Positions 1 through 60,276 are shown, numbered from the stretch's first letter. The stretch: DNA of 64,000 nt from Gadus chalcogrammus (GCF_026213295.1 NC_079412.1:20807760-20871759); one strand, 5' to 3'. Program-made: numbers and translations. Notes: generated by a model from the sequence alone, not told the origin.

Positions 1-22812
<22,812 letters not shown>

Positions 22813-23108
22813 CCCGGCCCCGGCCAATCAGAGCCCCTCCTGTTGCCCCCGCCCCTCCCTGTCCCCTCGAGCTTCACTGGTCTGCACTGAGACTACACTA
22901 TGCACTGTTGTCCAATCACGTTAAAGATACTAGATGAGGGGGCGGGGCCTGATGTAAGGGGAAGAGATTCGACTTTTGGGAATGTGCTCAATGTTGTCAG
23001 TTTTAAGAAAATGCCCCTGTACGTATTTTTAAAGTAACATTTTTCAAATTGTTTAATATTTTGTCTGCAACTGCAAACGCAAAGTCATTGTTTATTTTCT
23101 TACTGCCA

Positions 23109-23114
23109 AATAAA
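23109..23114 (+). promoter_or_regulatory. lamb2 polyadenylation signal AATAAA
   Basis: A canonical AATAAA lies about 300 bp after the lamb2 stop codon in a short 3' UTR (22813 to about 23130). It is the first such hexamer after the stop. An inverted copy of a dispersed repeat starts about 75 bp further on. Confidence 0.75.
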
Positions 23115-23189
23115 CCAAACTACTGGACCTGTCTGAGGCCCGTGTCAGCTGTCTTTCTGATGCCTTCACTACTTCATGACACCAAAATC

Positions 23190-23400
23190 AATCAATTACA
23201 TTTTCAATTAAATTCAATTTTATTTGTATAGCCCTAAATCACAGGTAGAGACTCAAATGGCTTAACAGGCCATACATTTATGAAACCCCACTGACTATAG
23301 CCCAAGAAAAAAGTCCTTTAATAAGCAAGGAAGAAATCTTGAGAAGGAAGAGTGGGCGATCCCTTGTTCCAGGAGTGCAATGGGTGCAAAAATGTACTTA
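23190..23400 (-). repeat. dispersed repeat, family C copy 2
   Basis: On the minus strand it reads GGGATCGCCCACTC, TCAAGATTTCTTCCTTGC, TTAAGCCATTTGAGTCTC and ends TTGAATTTAATTG, matching the copy at 22423-22645. Teleost genomes carry many tails of the kind AATTCAATTTTATTTGTATA. Confidence 0.75.
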
Positions 23401-23479
23401 CATGCATACATACAGGCAAAACATCAGTCATATTCTTAAGAAGTCATCAATAAAAAACGATTCTGTCTTTACAAAGATA

Positions 23480-23940
23480 GTAAATATGATAGCAATATGA
23501 TTTGTTTATGTTAAGTGAAACAGTGGAACGGGTTCATATTGTATAACTTGTTATGAGCCACACAGACCTCGAGTTGTTTGTTCTAGTAACCTATCGGACT
23601 CGGAGGTTGCGTGGGTTCGTGTTTTTTGCCTTACTGATCAGAGTGAGTCGTGGACTGAAAGACGGATAAAAGCGTTAGATCACTCCAACTGACATGTTAA
23701 TGAGGTAGGAGTTTGGGTAAGGTAGCAGGAAAGATATTTCTATGGTGCAATCAGCTCTAATCAATAGCTTTATTGCCATAGAAACAACGAACAGTTCAAT
23801 TGCCAAAGTTAATCAAGGGTTGATTAATAATTTAACCTAAAATACTGAAAATAAAGAAAAAAAGGACAAACTACAATGCATAAAATAAGCATATATCGAT
23901 CTACACTGCACTCCTCTCCTTCCCTGCCTCCTATCTCCCT
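23480..23940. other. lamb2-usp19 intergenic spacer
   Basis: AT-rich unique-looking sequence with no ORF or clear repeat. The CpG-rich usp19 promoter follows. Confidence 0.6.
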
Positions 23941-24297
23941 CCGCCCTCGCAGGTCACGTGCTCTCCATCCAGGAACTCGCGTCTGCTGGTTTTGTTACCA
24001 AACAAAGTGCGAGTCACTTCGCCGGCTCTGCGACACCGAAACACCGACCGACTGGCCGACCTCTGCTGCCTCACCCCCCGCCACACCCGATGTACCCACA
24101 ACGCGCCATGGGCGCCGGGTGACCAGGAGACCAGGAGAAGGATCCATAATCACCGCTGCAGGCTGCGGGGCTTCAGCGGCGGCGGAGCAGCAGCGGGCCT
24201 CGGCCTCGGGAGGAGCTTAGCTGCGGGGACGCAGACCCAGTCTACGGCCATTGTGTGTCGGGATCCGGGAATCGAGTATTTGCTGTGATATCTCCAT
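23940..24297 (+). promoter_or_regulatory. usp19: usp19 CpG-rich promoter region and noncoding first exon
   Basis: CpG dinucleotides rise sharply from about 23940 to 24480, against AT-rich flanks. A good splice donor (CCAT|GTAAGT) ends a probable noncoding exon at 24297. The next exon starts at 25198 and carries the initiator ATG. The transcription start is not fixed by sequence; it is probably between 23950 and 24150. If it is upstream of 24108, the leader holds a four-codon upstream ORF, MGAG-stop (24108-24122). No TATA box is evident, as is usual for a housekeeping CpG promoter. Confidence 0.6.
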
Positions 24298-25197
24298 GTA
24301 AGTGTCCTGGGTTTCACCCGACAGTACCTCCGGGGAGGGAGGGAGACGTCCGGTATAGACCCGCGGGGTGTCGTGCGTGTTGGCCGGGGGTCGTGCCGCT
24401 GTCCGCCGTGTCAGGTCGGCTACCGCGCGGCTAATGACATTAGCACGCTGCTAGCTGGCTAACGCTCCGAGCGGTCGAATAAGAGCCTCGGTTTTGTGAT
24501 CTATTTGATTATTTGGGTGTTGTGCGACATTATGTGTATGTGTTCACAACTGTTTTATAAGCAACCACGCAGTTGTCAAAGCGTTCGTGTGGCTGACTTT
24601 GTGATGATGATGATGATGGTGATGTTGAGGTGCACATGGGGGATGAGGATGTCAAACAATGCACTGTCGTGGTGTTGTGTTGAACATGTGAATATTAGAC
24701 GTACAGTAGGCCTATATGTTGTTGGGTTTAAGAATAGACATGCGGAGCACCGATGGTGTTTCCTGGTCTTATTGTGATCTGAATGTCAAAAGGTGCCGCG
24801 TCTGGCCAGGAGCTGACCGGAGGAGGAAGGGTTTTGTTTATTCATGATCGGTCACCGGAGTTAAGAACATTTTATTTTGGTAAAGCAAGACATTTACATA
24901 CCTTTTTGGGCGAAAAAGATCATGAATATTTATTATCGTTTTTCATAGTCCTGACATATTTTTTTCAAACGTGTACAGCGAGGAATATGATTCTCTTTGT
25001 CTCTTCCGAGAAAAAAAAACGAACTGCAGGGGAAGGGCATGGTCTACTCAAGGATTGTTGGACTCCTACTTCCCCATATCCTACCTGGCCTCACTCTCCA
25101 AGGGAGAGGCTTAATCCCCACTTCCTCATGAGTAAACAGTAAACTATTGACTACAAACACTGCCCTAACGTCTTCTCCTCCTCCCCGTTCCTCCCAG
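24298..25197 (+). other. usp19 intron 1
   Basis: The first 180 bp remain CpG-rich, then the base composition becomes neutral. A short GATGATGATG run is at 24604. I see no coding sequence. Confidence 0.6.
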
Positions 25198-25369
25198 CCC
25201 CAGGTCGCCCGCCCACCAGTGTGAGCCCGTGCGTAGTGATTCTGTTCCGGGAGCGCTCAGCGGCACAATCGCCAAGATAGCCGGTCCAGGCAGGAAGCGG
25301 CACACCTCAGATCCAGAGCCCTGCAGCGAGCGCAGAGACGGCCAGCCCCTTAGCGCCAAGTGCCTGAAG

Positions 25370-50898
<25,529 letters not shown>

Positions 50899-53132
50899 GC
50901 CCCGCATCCCCCCACCCCCGTCACCCCAACCTCAGAGACCGAGGTCGAAGGTCACCGGCGACAAAGGCCTGAAACGACGGCGGAGCCGGCCGGCTTTGGA
51001 CTTTTTAAATCCATCGCTGACTGTCCGGTCGGAGGCCAACAGATATTAACATGATTAGCATTTACCCTGCGCTTCCTTCAACGCATCAGCAGCTTCTAGA
51101 GGAAACAGCCATGTTGCATGAACCAGAAGAAGTGACCTGGACCTAAGGCTGCACAGCAGGGAACCGGGTTCTCCTGGGGTCTTGGTTCTCCTTGGTACTG
51201 GGTTTCTCCTGCCCGGGTCTGCGTAGGATCAGGCACCTACTGGAGGCTCTCTGCAAACCACTGAGCAACCGTTAGCCTCTGAGCTCATAGAGCGTCTGGG
51301 TTCCTAACCTCAGCCCTGATTGGCTGAAGGGGACATGCCGGATGTAGTGACCTGTCGTCGTCCACTAAGGGGAGACGAAGGGTCGAGGCGCGGGAAGGGA
51401 AACACTCGTGTGGAAGATTTTTATGAATCGTAGCTTCAAGCCGCTGTCAGGGAGTTTGTGTCTGCATGCGTAGCTGCTGCTCCTGCTGCTTCACTTTGGC
51501 TGCTGCCCTGCTCTCAGGGAACACCGCAACACTAATGCAAGACGGATGAAGAGTGCGTGTCTGGGCTGTGTCTCCTAGTGCAGGATAAAACTGAGGCACT
51601 CCAAACTGTTTGTTTTTTCTCCTTTTTGTTTGTGTTGAAGTTTTTGTTATCCTTTTTCTTTTTCTTTTTTTTTATCTTTGAGTCATATTTAAATGGGTTT
51701 CCGCTGTAGTCTGACATTCTAATTTTCCTTTTTTAATGTGTGTGACTGTTTCAAGCCATAGCCATGTTCAACATTGAAAATGTCAAGTCCAACCGGAATG
51801 TAACCAGACAGTTATCGAGAATGTTTAATAATCAATGTAACGTGCTGCCGTTTGGACAGGAAGTGATGTAATGAAGCTGTAAATGTACCGGGGCGTGAAG
51901 GGCTTGTTTGTAAACGAACTCTGGAAACGACTGGAAGCTCAGGCACTAAACACGATGCGTCCGCACACTGTCCTATGACCTCCTGTTTAGACCAACACAG
52001 AATCACATCAGTCTCCTAGAAAGCTTCTTCCTGTGGTCTCCACCCAGTGGACCCTCAACTCCTCCTGGTTCCTCTGGGGGTCCGGGGGGAGGGACAGATC
52101 GGTCTCAGGGACCTCCCAGCGCTCTGCTCTATTTAAATCACTTCTCCAGTTAAATACTGTCTGTAATATGCTGCTGTTCTGTGTGTATCTGAACCCGACG
52201 AATGAAGGCCTAACGTCCAGTACTTTAATGCTTTGATTTTATTCCAATGACATGTTTCTATTTTCTTGTTACGTTTGATTCAGTTGTTCCTTTTTTGTTA
52301 ATGTCTGAGGTTTTTAGAAAACGGAAGCGTGCGTGCGCGTGTGTGCGTGTGTATGTGTGTGTGTGTGTGGGTGTGTGTTAGGGCTGGGCGATTAATCAAA
52401 TTTTTATCGCGATTTCGATTTTAGCGTCAAACGATCACGAAATTTACATAATCAAGATTTTCGATTATTTTTTTAATGATTTATAGAAAGGGCAGAACAG
52501 CTGGATACATATCTGTATTATTTTAGATTGTCAGTTACAACGTTTTTTTTGGGAGAGACATGCTGAATAAATACATAGAAAATAATCGTTTGAATAATCG
52601 TGATTTCAATATTGACCAAAATAATCGTGGTTATGATTTTTCCCATAATCGAGCAGCCTGTGTGTGTGTGTGTGTGTGTGGAACCAACGAGTTTGGGGTC
52701 CATTTTAGGAATTACATTTATTTGTTGTGGAAGAGGGGCTAAATGTGTGCTCTGAATAACAATGTCTTGTTTTCCGTCTTCAAACGGCCCAAATGGTGGC
52801 AATAATGTTTCCATCCTCTGGCGGTGAACTGTAACCAAGCCTTCATCCTGCTGCACACAAATTACGCAATAAATCATACAACCTTGTTTTATTTTCTGTC
52901 TGTTTTTGCGCATTGTCTGAATATCTCGTGTTTTTACTACAAAGATGTTGTTCTGTGTGTCACTGATTGGCTATCAGTGGGCTTGTGTTTACTGTTTTTA
53001 CCGTGTGTCATGAGTTCTGATTGGCTGGTGGGGTGTTTTTCAGTCCACTCGTCTCACCAAGTCTCATGCATTCTGATTGGCTAGCTGGACTAGTCCTGCA
53101 GTGCTGATTGGCTCCTCTGGTTTGTCTTGCAG
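50899..53132 (+). other. 3' UTR of the anchored usp19 isoform / last intron of the soluble isoform
   Basis: There is no further coding signal between the two last exons. The region holds ordinary 3' UTR sequence to about 52320, a short GT run, a hAT-type MITE (52379-52659) and an AATAAA at 52868-52873 that could end the anchored-isoform mRNA. An AATAAA inside the MITE (about 52566) is also possible. Confidence 0.6.
52379..52659. mobile_element. hAT-type MITE
   Basis: Starts TAGGGCTGGGCGATTAATCA and ends CATAATCGAGCAGCCTG. Both flanks are GT repeats, so the target duplication cannot be measured cleanly. A 3' fragment of the same family is at 37047-37192. Confidence 0.75.
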
Positions 53133-53273
53133 GGCTCCAGCCAGGCGATGTTCGGGGCAGACCTGGACTCGGACGGAGCTCCCACGCTGCCCACCGAGGT
53201 GACCTCTGACCTCTACAGCCACGCCGGTGACTGCTCAGGGTCGTCCTACAGCAACATGGAGGAGGTGGACTAA
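53133..53273 (+). CDS. usp19: usp19 alternative last exon B: cytosolic isoform ending MEEVD
   Basis: The exon follows TCTTGCAG at 53132 in phase 0, the same phase as exon A, and encodes GSSQAMFGADLDSDGAPTLP, TEVTSDLYSHAGDCSGSSYS and NMEEVD-stop (TAA 53271-53273). Joined to exon 25 it gives about 1575 residues without a membrane helix. My recollection of the human soluble isoform is that it ends YSNMEEVD, so the choice of tails is old. A C-terminal EEVD is the HSP70/HSP90 signal read by TPR co-chaperones; use of the motif here is inference. Confidence 0.9.
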   Translation, partial: GSSQAMFGADLDSDGAPTLPTEVTSDLYSHAGDCSGSSYSNMEEVD

Positions 53274-54281
53274 CGCCTAGCAACCCCGCCTAGCAACCGT
53301 CTCCCCATCGCCCCCCTGGCCTTATAAGGACTTCTCCTTGGTGCTGATAATTCCACACGCGTCCAACCGCGAAGTCGGACCCCAACACCAGGTTCCCATA
53401 GGATGTGTATTACTATTTATATATGTGTGTGTATAACAGTTGTTTAATGCAGACTGCCCACGCAGTTCTCTGGGTTAAGTTTCATTCTCTTTTTAAGCAG
53501 CTTTAGTCTACGCTCTCGCTGCAGGGTATCACGCGGTCTAACGTAACGGCGCTTAGTCCGGGCTTTTCGGCCCCTCACTCCCCCCCCCCCCCCCCCCCCC
53601 CCCCGCGCACCTTCTCTCAATGGCCCCCCTGAACTATGAAATGCCCCTGGCTCACCTTTCTCAGACACACAGACACATGCACAGACAGACACCACCGCTA
53701 TCGCGTAGATAACACCATCAGGATCATTTCTTGGAAACCGCTATTATTCTCGTCTAGCCGAAACCGACGAAGGCCAACCAGGACTGTTGCTCCCATAGTT
53801 CCGTTTTTTTTTTGTTTTCGTTTCTCTTATCTGTCGTGCTTGTTGAGTCATTATGTTACCGCGGTAACGACGTAGCAGTTGATGTACATACGTGTGATGG
53901 GTGCTAGCCTTTATAACCCGAAGCGCAAAAAAGCTTGTTTTTCGTTTTCCTGGTTTCTGCTTTTTTGTTTTTGTATAAAATAATCCAGTTAATCCGACCG
54001 TTGGTTGCATCAGTTCGAAGAGTTTCTTGAGTTCTTGTGGTGTTGTTTTTTTTTGTATATTATCCATCGTCGTTGCGCCCTGTGTTTACTGAAGGCAGAT
54101 TTTAACCATGTGGACATGTGCATGACTGCATGTTCATACCAGCGGCGGCTCCCTGGGGGTTCGGGCTCTGTGTTGTAGGACCCCCGGCCCTGCAGCCACG
54201 CCCGTTTAGGAGGAGGAGGAGGAGGAGGGGGGGGCTGGTGGAGACTGCTGCTGTGTATATTGAAATAGATGGTATAATAAA
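53274..54281 (+). other. 3' UTR of the soluble usp19 isoform with AATAAA at 54276
   Basis: About one kilobase of noncoding sequence follows the TAA. It contains a C-homopolymer of about 24 bases (53580-53603), T-rich stretches and a GGA run (54209-54232). It ends with AATAAA at 54276-54281, the first strong signal after the stop. The next gene starts coding about 645 bp further on. Confidence 0.7.
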
Positions 54282-54925
54282 CTTCTTTTCTAAAAACTAA
54301 GCGGAACAGAATGTGGTCTGTGGTTATTTTTTTAGTTCTCGATGATTTAATATGTTGTGATCATAATTACCATTTAATTGTTTAGTTGGAAGTATTTTTG
54401 TATTGCTGTCTTTAAATGATAGACCAACCACCTACATAATATATAAGACATAAAATGTAAATATAACACTATCAAACAATATAAAAATATAGGGAAGCTC
54501 TCATGGTAACTAGTGTGTGGGTTTAGTGGCGTAGTATTTGGTGGGTCAAAAAGTACCTCCAGTACAGCTGGTCTTCACCACTGAAAGGGTTTTGGGAAAT
54601 CCCCCTTGAGCAGCTACTTTGGGGGTAAGTGACATGCTTTTCCCCCCCCTCGTTTGAGGGACCTAGGTGGTGTGATGTTGTCTGTAAAGCCCTTCACCCC
54701 TAGCTCTGAGGAGCTATACAATGCATATGGACGTAACCGGAGCGTCAGCAGGTCCTCCAGGGACGCTAGAGGGCGCTGTTTTATAACTACCGATGAGGAA
54801 GTATAGGTAATGAGGAAATAAACAACACGGGCATCTGATACAACGAGAAGCCGGTCGTCAGCATGTCGCCGTCCTGAGCTTCGTTAAGTCGCTTCTCAAT
54901 CACCTCCTTGTCATTCGTTACTGTG
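54282..54925 (+). promoter_or_regulatory. usp19 to HAD-like gene spacer; promoter of the HAD-like gene
   Basis: About 640 bp separate the usp19 polyadenylation signal from the next ATG. The first half is AT-rich, and no CpG island or TATA box stands out. The transcription start is probably in 54750-54920. Confidence 0.4.
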
Positions 54926-57900
54926 ATGGCGAACTCCCAAACGACTCGAGTCCCAGAGCCCGATGAAGCCCTTGAAGTGACCCAGAACGGGGTCGGGTCC
55001 GAGGACAGACCCGACCCTCCAGTACCGGCCCCGGGTCCGAGGAGGAAGCTGATCCTCCACATCGACCTGAACAACACCATCCTGGTGTCGGACGCCGTGA
55101 CGTGCCTGGGGACCCTGGCGGCTCTGGACGGCTTCCTGTCCACTGTCACGTGGGGGAAGATGAACCAGAAAGGTATCAATAACACTGCGTCAGTCTGCGT
55201 GATGGGTGGTATTCATGTGATCAGGGGTGTGTCCAGATGTGGCACCTGCCCCCCCGAATATTACATTTGTTTTCTGAAAGTTTTTAACAATCTTATAGGA
55301 CTAAGTAAGTACACTTGTGTAGTTTTTAATAGTGTTTTACAGTAATTATTCACAAAGTTATAGATAAACATTAGATTAAGATGAATCAAGTAAGCTCCAT
55401 ATCATATCTGTAAGGCATACTTTTGGAGATGTGATCCCCTGAGCCCAGTTTTTCAAAAGTAATCCAGGGGGATTTCGGATCACGGATTGGATCAAATCTT
55501 GGAAATGTTTTTTTTCAAATCATAGAGGGATTCCTAAATAAGATCATATCATGTCATCAGGGTTTTCAAACTTTTGACTCGGTTTGGCATCTATTTGATC
55601 CAAAAAAAATCAGGATTATCCTGATCCCATCTGAAGGGTGGATTCAATTAAGATGGATCAGGTGAACCTGGATACTAAAACATGGGATTCGAAAATCCGG
55701 ATTAATTTCCTCCAGATTACATTTTTTGAACAACTGGGCCCAGGGAATTGAACCCTCAGCTGAGAACTGGTTTATAGGAAAACGTTGTGGCGTCTGTCGG
55801 CAGGGAAGTGGGAGTGGCTTAGCGACGCGGCGTCCCTGATCCCGCCCTGCGAGGGCGCGATCAGCTACTACTCCCAGTTCGGCCGCCTACCGGGGTTCAC
55901 ATCCGGCCCCGGGCGCCGTTTCCGGGGAATCCTCGACGAGCACCTGGATTTACTGCGCTGGCCCGAGGGCATCACGGTAACCACACCCTCAACCAGAGCG
56001 GGATATCTGTCATCATATAGTCATGAGTTTCACTGGTACATCATGTATTAATGCATAGATGATGACATACATTAATGCACTGCACATTCATGTATGTAAT
56101 CATATATTCATGTATTTAGCCAGTACTTTAATTTATCTAATGATATATGAAGGTATTTAAAAATACATTTTAACTTATAAAAATGTACTAAATCATGCAT
56201 TCATGTATTTAAGCACTACATTCATGTATTAAATCATACATTAAGGATGTCTCAAAGCCTTGGCTGTACAGGTGTTAAGAGCCTTTATGGGGTCCAGTCC
56301 TCTTAAAGAGGTTATATTATGCCACCAGGTGTGAATGGGAGTAGCCAATTGGCATCACACGTGAGCACTCACGTGTACGGGAGTACAATCCCTTTCTCTG
56401 CCGGACCGCCGCCGAAAGCTTCGGCGGCGGTCCGGAGGAGGAGACATGGAGGAGAAAGGGATTGTACTCCAGGAGCTGAGCTGCCGGACTGTCGCCCAGC
56501 TACCCCCGCCGACTGCCGCCGAAGGTTCGGCGGAGGTCTTATAGCGAAGCTTCGGCGGCAGTCCGGCCGCCGTCGAAGCCGTCCGGCCCCCACCGAAGCT
56601 TCGGCGGCAGTCCGGCAGCTCCGGCGTGGTGTACTCCGGGAGCTGAACTGCCGCCGAAGCTGGAGCTCGGCGGCAGTCCGGCAGCTCAGCTCCCGGAGTA
56701 CAATCCCTTTCTCCTCCATGTCGCGGTTCATGGACTTCAGAGAGTCAAGGCCAAAGCCTGCTCAACCATGGCTGAGATATCCCCACTAAGTGTCTTTACT
56801 TGTTGTGGAAGTACCAGAGACGTCAGACGCAGTCTTTATGATTCATAATATCATCCGAGGCGCACATAGCTTTTGGCCGTGATATTAGTTATAATATTAA
56901 ATAAATATCCATATATAATATTATTATTATATTATATAATATAGGTATAGAGCTTCAGGAGTCCGCAAACGGCAACAATCCCTTCTCCTCCATGCTGTGG
57001 TTCAGTCTGACAGCTCATTGGTCAATGGGCAGCAGCTCATTTGCATTAAAGCTACAGACACCAAAAAACAGCGCATTCTGAAGGGACTGAAACAGAGGGG
57101 AATAGCGGTAGGCGAGATGTTTTTTCGTAAGAGCTATTTCCAGCAGACGGCTTCAAAAAGACAGCTTCTGGAACTCAAATACTATCTTTACTTGTTGGGA
57201 AAACACCTTATTATGTCTCCTTTAACACCTGTCCCCAAGACGGGACGGGGCAGTGTGTCCATGTTATCGGTTGTGTTTATGTCTCCGTGACGATGAAGTG
57301 AAACGAGGACCACACCTAGTTAGGGCGGACGGACGGACAGCGCTGTTTCAACGAGCGTGGCGCAAACGCTTGACGCCAACACGGGCGTTTCTACGTTTAG
57401 TTGGTCTGGCGTGGGTCGGGTCTCGTCCGAGAACCGACCCACGTCAGACCGACTAAACGGCCTGGGACGACGACAGGTGGTCCGATGTTGCTGTTGTGTG
57501 TGTGTGTGTGTGTGTGTGTGTTTGTGTGTGTGGACTAGCGGCTCCTCTCTTCCCCCTGCAGGCCGACAAGGAGCTGTCGGTGAAGGGCGAGGACGGCCGG
57601 CTGTACCACTGGATCCTGCCCTCCTTCTTCCAGCTGCTCCGGGACCTGGTGTCCCGGGAGGACGACTTCTGCCTCCTGTTCCGGACCTTCGGCTCCGACC
57701 TGCCCCGCGTGCTGAGCGCCGTGTCCCGCACCCTCACCCAGGGCGCCCACCCGCTCTTCCCCGACCTGCCCGACCTCAAGGTAGGGACCCGAGCGAAGGG
57801 TGACCCCTGACCCCGGGGTCTCAAGGAGGAGCGGTTCAGAGCCCACGCGGAGCTCATTACTCTGGTTCTTGGATTTGGTTTTATTTGACAAAATGGTGCT

Positions 57901-60276
57901 GGGGGTTAAGGTACTTCTGTGTGGGACTGAGGGAGACATCGGGTTATAAAGAGCAGGCTCTGTAGATCAGGCTCTAAAGATTTGGTTCTAGGGGAGACAT
58001 GTGGCTCAGGAGGTAGAGCGGGTTGGCTGGTAACCAGAGGGTTGCTAGTTTGATGCCCTGGCTCGGAGTGTCAAGGTTACCCTGAGCAAGGCACCTCAGC
58101 CTCTCTGCTCCTGACGAGCCGGGCATGGTTGACACCGCCATCGGTGTGTGAATGTGTGTGTGAATGGGTGAATGTAAGGCCAGATTGTACAGCGCTTTGA
58201 GCGGCCACTGGTTAGAAAAGTGCTACGTAAACGCATTCCTTTTTACCATTTACCATTCTCAAGACCCCGGTTCTACTGTTAGGTCCAGGGTATACTGTTC
58301 TACTTCATACCGGGGCTTCATCCGTCTTCGTGTGTGTCATGGGACCGCGACATTCTTGCCATTTCTCTGTTTCTGGAGGAGGGATTCACACTCACACACT
58401 CACTCTGTTATGTTCCTTGGCAACAAAAGGAGAACTGTGTCTGCAGAGAATACCTCTGTCTTCCCCTTTCCTCCTCCTCCCCTCTCCTCTCCCCCCTTCC
58501 TTCTCCTCTCCTCTCCTCTCTCCTCTTCCTCCCATCTCCTCCCCCTTCCCATCTCCCCTTCTCCTTCCCTCCCCTCTCTCCCCCGCTCTTTCTCCTGTCA
58601 TCTAGTCCTGGTCCTTTGTTCTCATTGGTCACGGAGACAGGTGCAACATGAGAGGTTAAAAATAGCCTCTGAATATTTTGTGTTTTTCCTCCAGGGCGAC
58701 TAACGGTCGTATGAATTGTGTGTTTGTTGAAGAATTGTTGAAGAATTGAACACTGAAGGAATATACAAAGGTGTTGACAAATGTCATTCTGTATTGCTTC
58801 TTGTTTTCTTTTGATCTCAACAACTTCCTCGTCCTTCATTCTTTCATTTCTCCCCTCTGGTCCTTCTCCTCTCTCTTCTGTCTCCCCTCCTCCTCTCCCT
58901 TTCAACCTGTCCCTCTCCTCCTCCTCTTCCTCCTCCTCTTCCTCCTCCTCCGCCGCCTCCTCCTCCTCCTCCTCCTCCCTCTCCTCCTCCTCCCCCTCCT
59001 CCTCCTCCTCCTCCTCCTCCTCCTCCTCCTCCTCCTCCTCCTCCCTCCCCAGCTGAGTGTGAACCAGACCCCAGGGAAGATCCGGTGCAGTAAGAGAGAG
59101 GTGGTCTTGACGCGAGGCGAGGACAAGGTGTCCTCTCTGAATGGACCCCGGGACCTGTACCAGTACCTCGGGGCTGGGAGCGGACTGGGGGGCTTCCAGG
59201 ATACCTTTGACTGGTGCGTAGACTCTCCTAAGACTCCCTTTATAAAGACGGGTCTGTAGACTCCCATTGAGACTCACTGTAGAAGGACTGGTGTGTGGTC
59301 TCACCTTTAGACTAGCTGTCTGTGGTTGAACTGAGCCATCATTGATCTGTAAAGTATAACTGATGTTTGAAATGTTAATGAACTATAACCCTTCTCTCTC
59401 TCTTCGTCCCCGTCCCCCCCCCTTCTCCTCCTCCCCCCAGGTGGTCCAAGCACTCGTGCTCCCTGATGGGGGGGAAGCCCCTCTGGGTGGACCCCTTCGA
59501 CCCGACCGTCCAGCACATCTTCTTCGATGACAACATCCGGCAAAACGACAAGGAAACCATCGTTCACCCCATGGTACGCACTGTGGCGTGTGGCATGTAG
59601 CATGTAGCTCCTTCACTGTAGCATGTAGCATGTAGCTCCTTCACTGTAGCATGTAGCTCCTTCACTGTAGCATGTAGCTCCTTCAACGTAGCATGTAGCT
59701 CCTTCCCCGTAGCATGTAACTTCTTCTACTGTAGCATGTAGCTACTTCACCATAGCATATAGCATGTAGCTCCTTCCCCGTAGCATGTAGCTCCTCCCCC
59801 ATAGCATATAGCATGTTGCTCCTTCACCATAACATGTAGCTCCTTCACCATAGCATGTAGCGTGTAGCTCCTTCACCATAGCATGTAGCGTGTAGCTCCT
59901 TCACCATAACATGTAGCCCCTTCCCTGTAGCAACGACATGCATCGTTGAGGAGCTACCTGCTACATGCTACATGCTATTAACTGGAATCCACCTGAAGTC
60001 TCTCCAGGTGTAAGGTTCTGCTCGCTCACCGACGGCGTGTCTTCTTCTCCCGCGGCTCCCCAGGTGTTCCTGGAGCGCGGCGGGGAGGCGGTGCGCACGG
60101 CCTCCACCTGCGAGCTCTACGACGTGTGCCTGGTGCAGAACGACCTGCTGAAGGCCATCTCCGACTCGGGCTACTTCAGCCGGCGCATCGCCATCTGCCA
60201 GGAGAACTACGAGAAGAACGTCCAGCAGGGGGGCGACCTCCTAGGGCACGGCCGCTGCACGACAGAGAACCACTGA
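54926..60276 (+). CDS. HAD-like hydrolase domain protein, uncharacterised (6 exons, 381 aa)
   Basis: Exons 54926-55172, 55804-55976, 57562-57780, 59053-59213, 59441-59573 and 60064-60276 join in phase to 381 residues plus TGA. I place it in the haloacid dehalogenase-like fold from motif-like segments. LILHIDLNNTILVSD (D47-L-N49-N-T51) fits motif I, with Asn where most HAD phosphatases have a second Asp. FCLLFRTFGSD (T182) fits motif II. QHIFFDDNI (D296-D297) fits the acidic motif IV. There is no signal peptide or membrane helix. The first ~40 residues are Pro/Glu-rich and probably disordered. I do not recognise a named gene. Motif I with Asn at D+2 may mean altered or absent phosphatase activity; substrate unknown. 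The start is the only ATG in the opening frame, at GTGATGG. The gene has no counterpart directly after USP19 in human, where QARS1 follows. Confidence 0.85.
55173..55803 (+). other. intron 1 of the HAD-like gene
   Basis: AT-rich sequence with short direct repeats around GATCAAATC / GGATCAG / GGATTCAATT at 55480-55700. No known element is recognised. Confidence 0.5.
56303..57225. mobile_element. TTAA-flanked, piggyBac-like nonautonomous element
   Basis: TTAAAGAGGTTATATTATG at the left and TTATTATGTCTCCTTTAA at the right give imperfect inverted ends bounded by TTAA, the piggyBac target. The interior holds GC-rich palindromes (56390-56720) and, on the right, AGCTATTTCCAGCAGACGGC and CTTTACTTGTTGGGAAAACA, common in fish repeats. 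It lacks a transposase. It may be composite. Confidence 0.6.
56388..56715. repeat. GC-rich palindrome cluster
   Basis: GAGTACAATCCCTTTCTC occurs at 56390 and near 56695, and inverted (GAGAAAGGGATTGTACTCC) at 56451. Between them are CCGGACCGCCGCCG / CGGCGGCGGTCCGG, and GAAGCTTCGGCGGCAGTCCG twice. Several alternative hairpins can form. Confidence 0.85.
57490..57532 (+). repeat. short (GT)n before HAD-like exon 3
   Basis: About 18 GT units with one TT interruption lie 30 bp upstream of the acceptor at 57561. Confidence 0.9.
57985..58256 (+). repeat. tRNA-derived SINE, family B copy 4
   Basis: ATGTGGCTCAGGAGGTAGAG and GGTTGCTAGTTTGAT form the box A/B head. CTGAGCAAGGCACCTCAGCC follows, then GCGCTTTGAGCGGCCACTGG and TTTTTACCATTTACCATT. 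This is the most complete family B copy. Confidence 0.85.
58465..58600 (+). repeat. CTCC-rich tract
   Basis: Interrupted CCTCTCCTCCTC repeats in intron 3 of the HAD-like gene. Confidence 0.85.
58860..59050 (+). repeat. (CTC)n tract before HAD-like exon 4
   Basis: About 190 bp of CTC triplets run directly into the acceptor CCCCAG at 59052. The minus strand shows long artefact Glu/Arg frames. Confidence 0.93.
59585..59935 (+). repeat. GTAGCATGTAGCTCCTTCAC minisatellite
   Basis: About sixteen units of 20-28 bp built on GTAGCATGTAGCTCCTTCAC start about 12 bp after the donor of HAD-like exon 5. Confidence 0.9.

Noticed and set aside
58408..59304. 298-codon minus-strand Glu-rich frame
   Set aside because: It is the complement of CTC triplet runs plus an exon of the HAD-like gene. 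It has no homology and no splice support on that strand.
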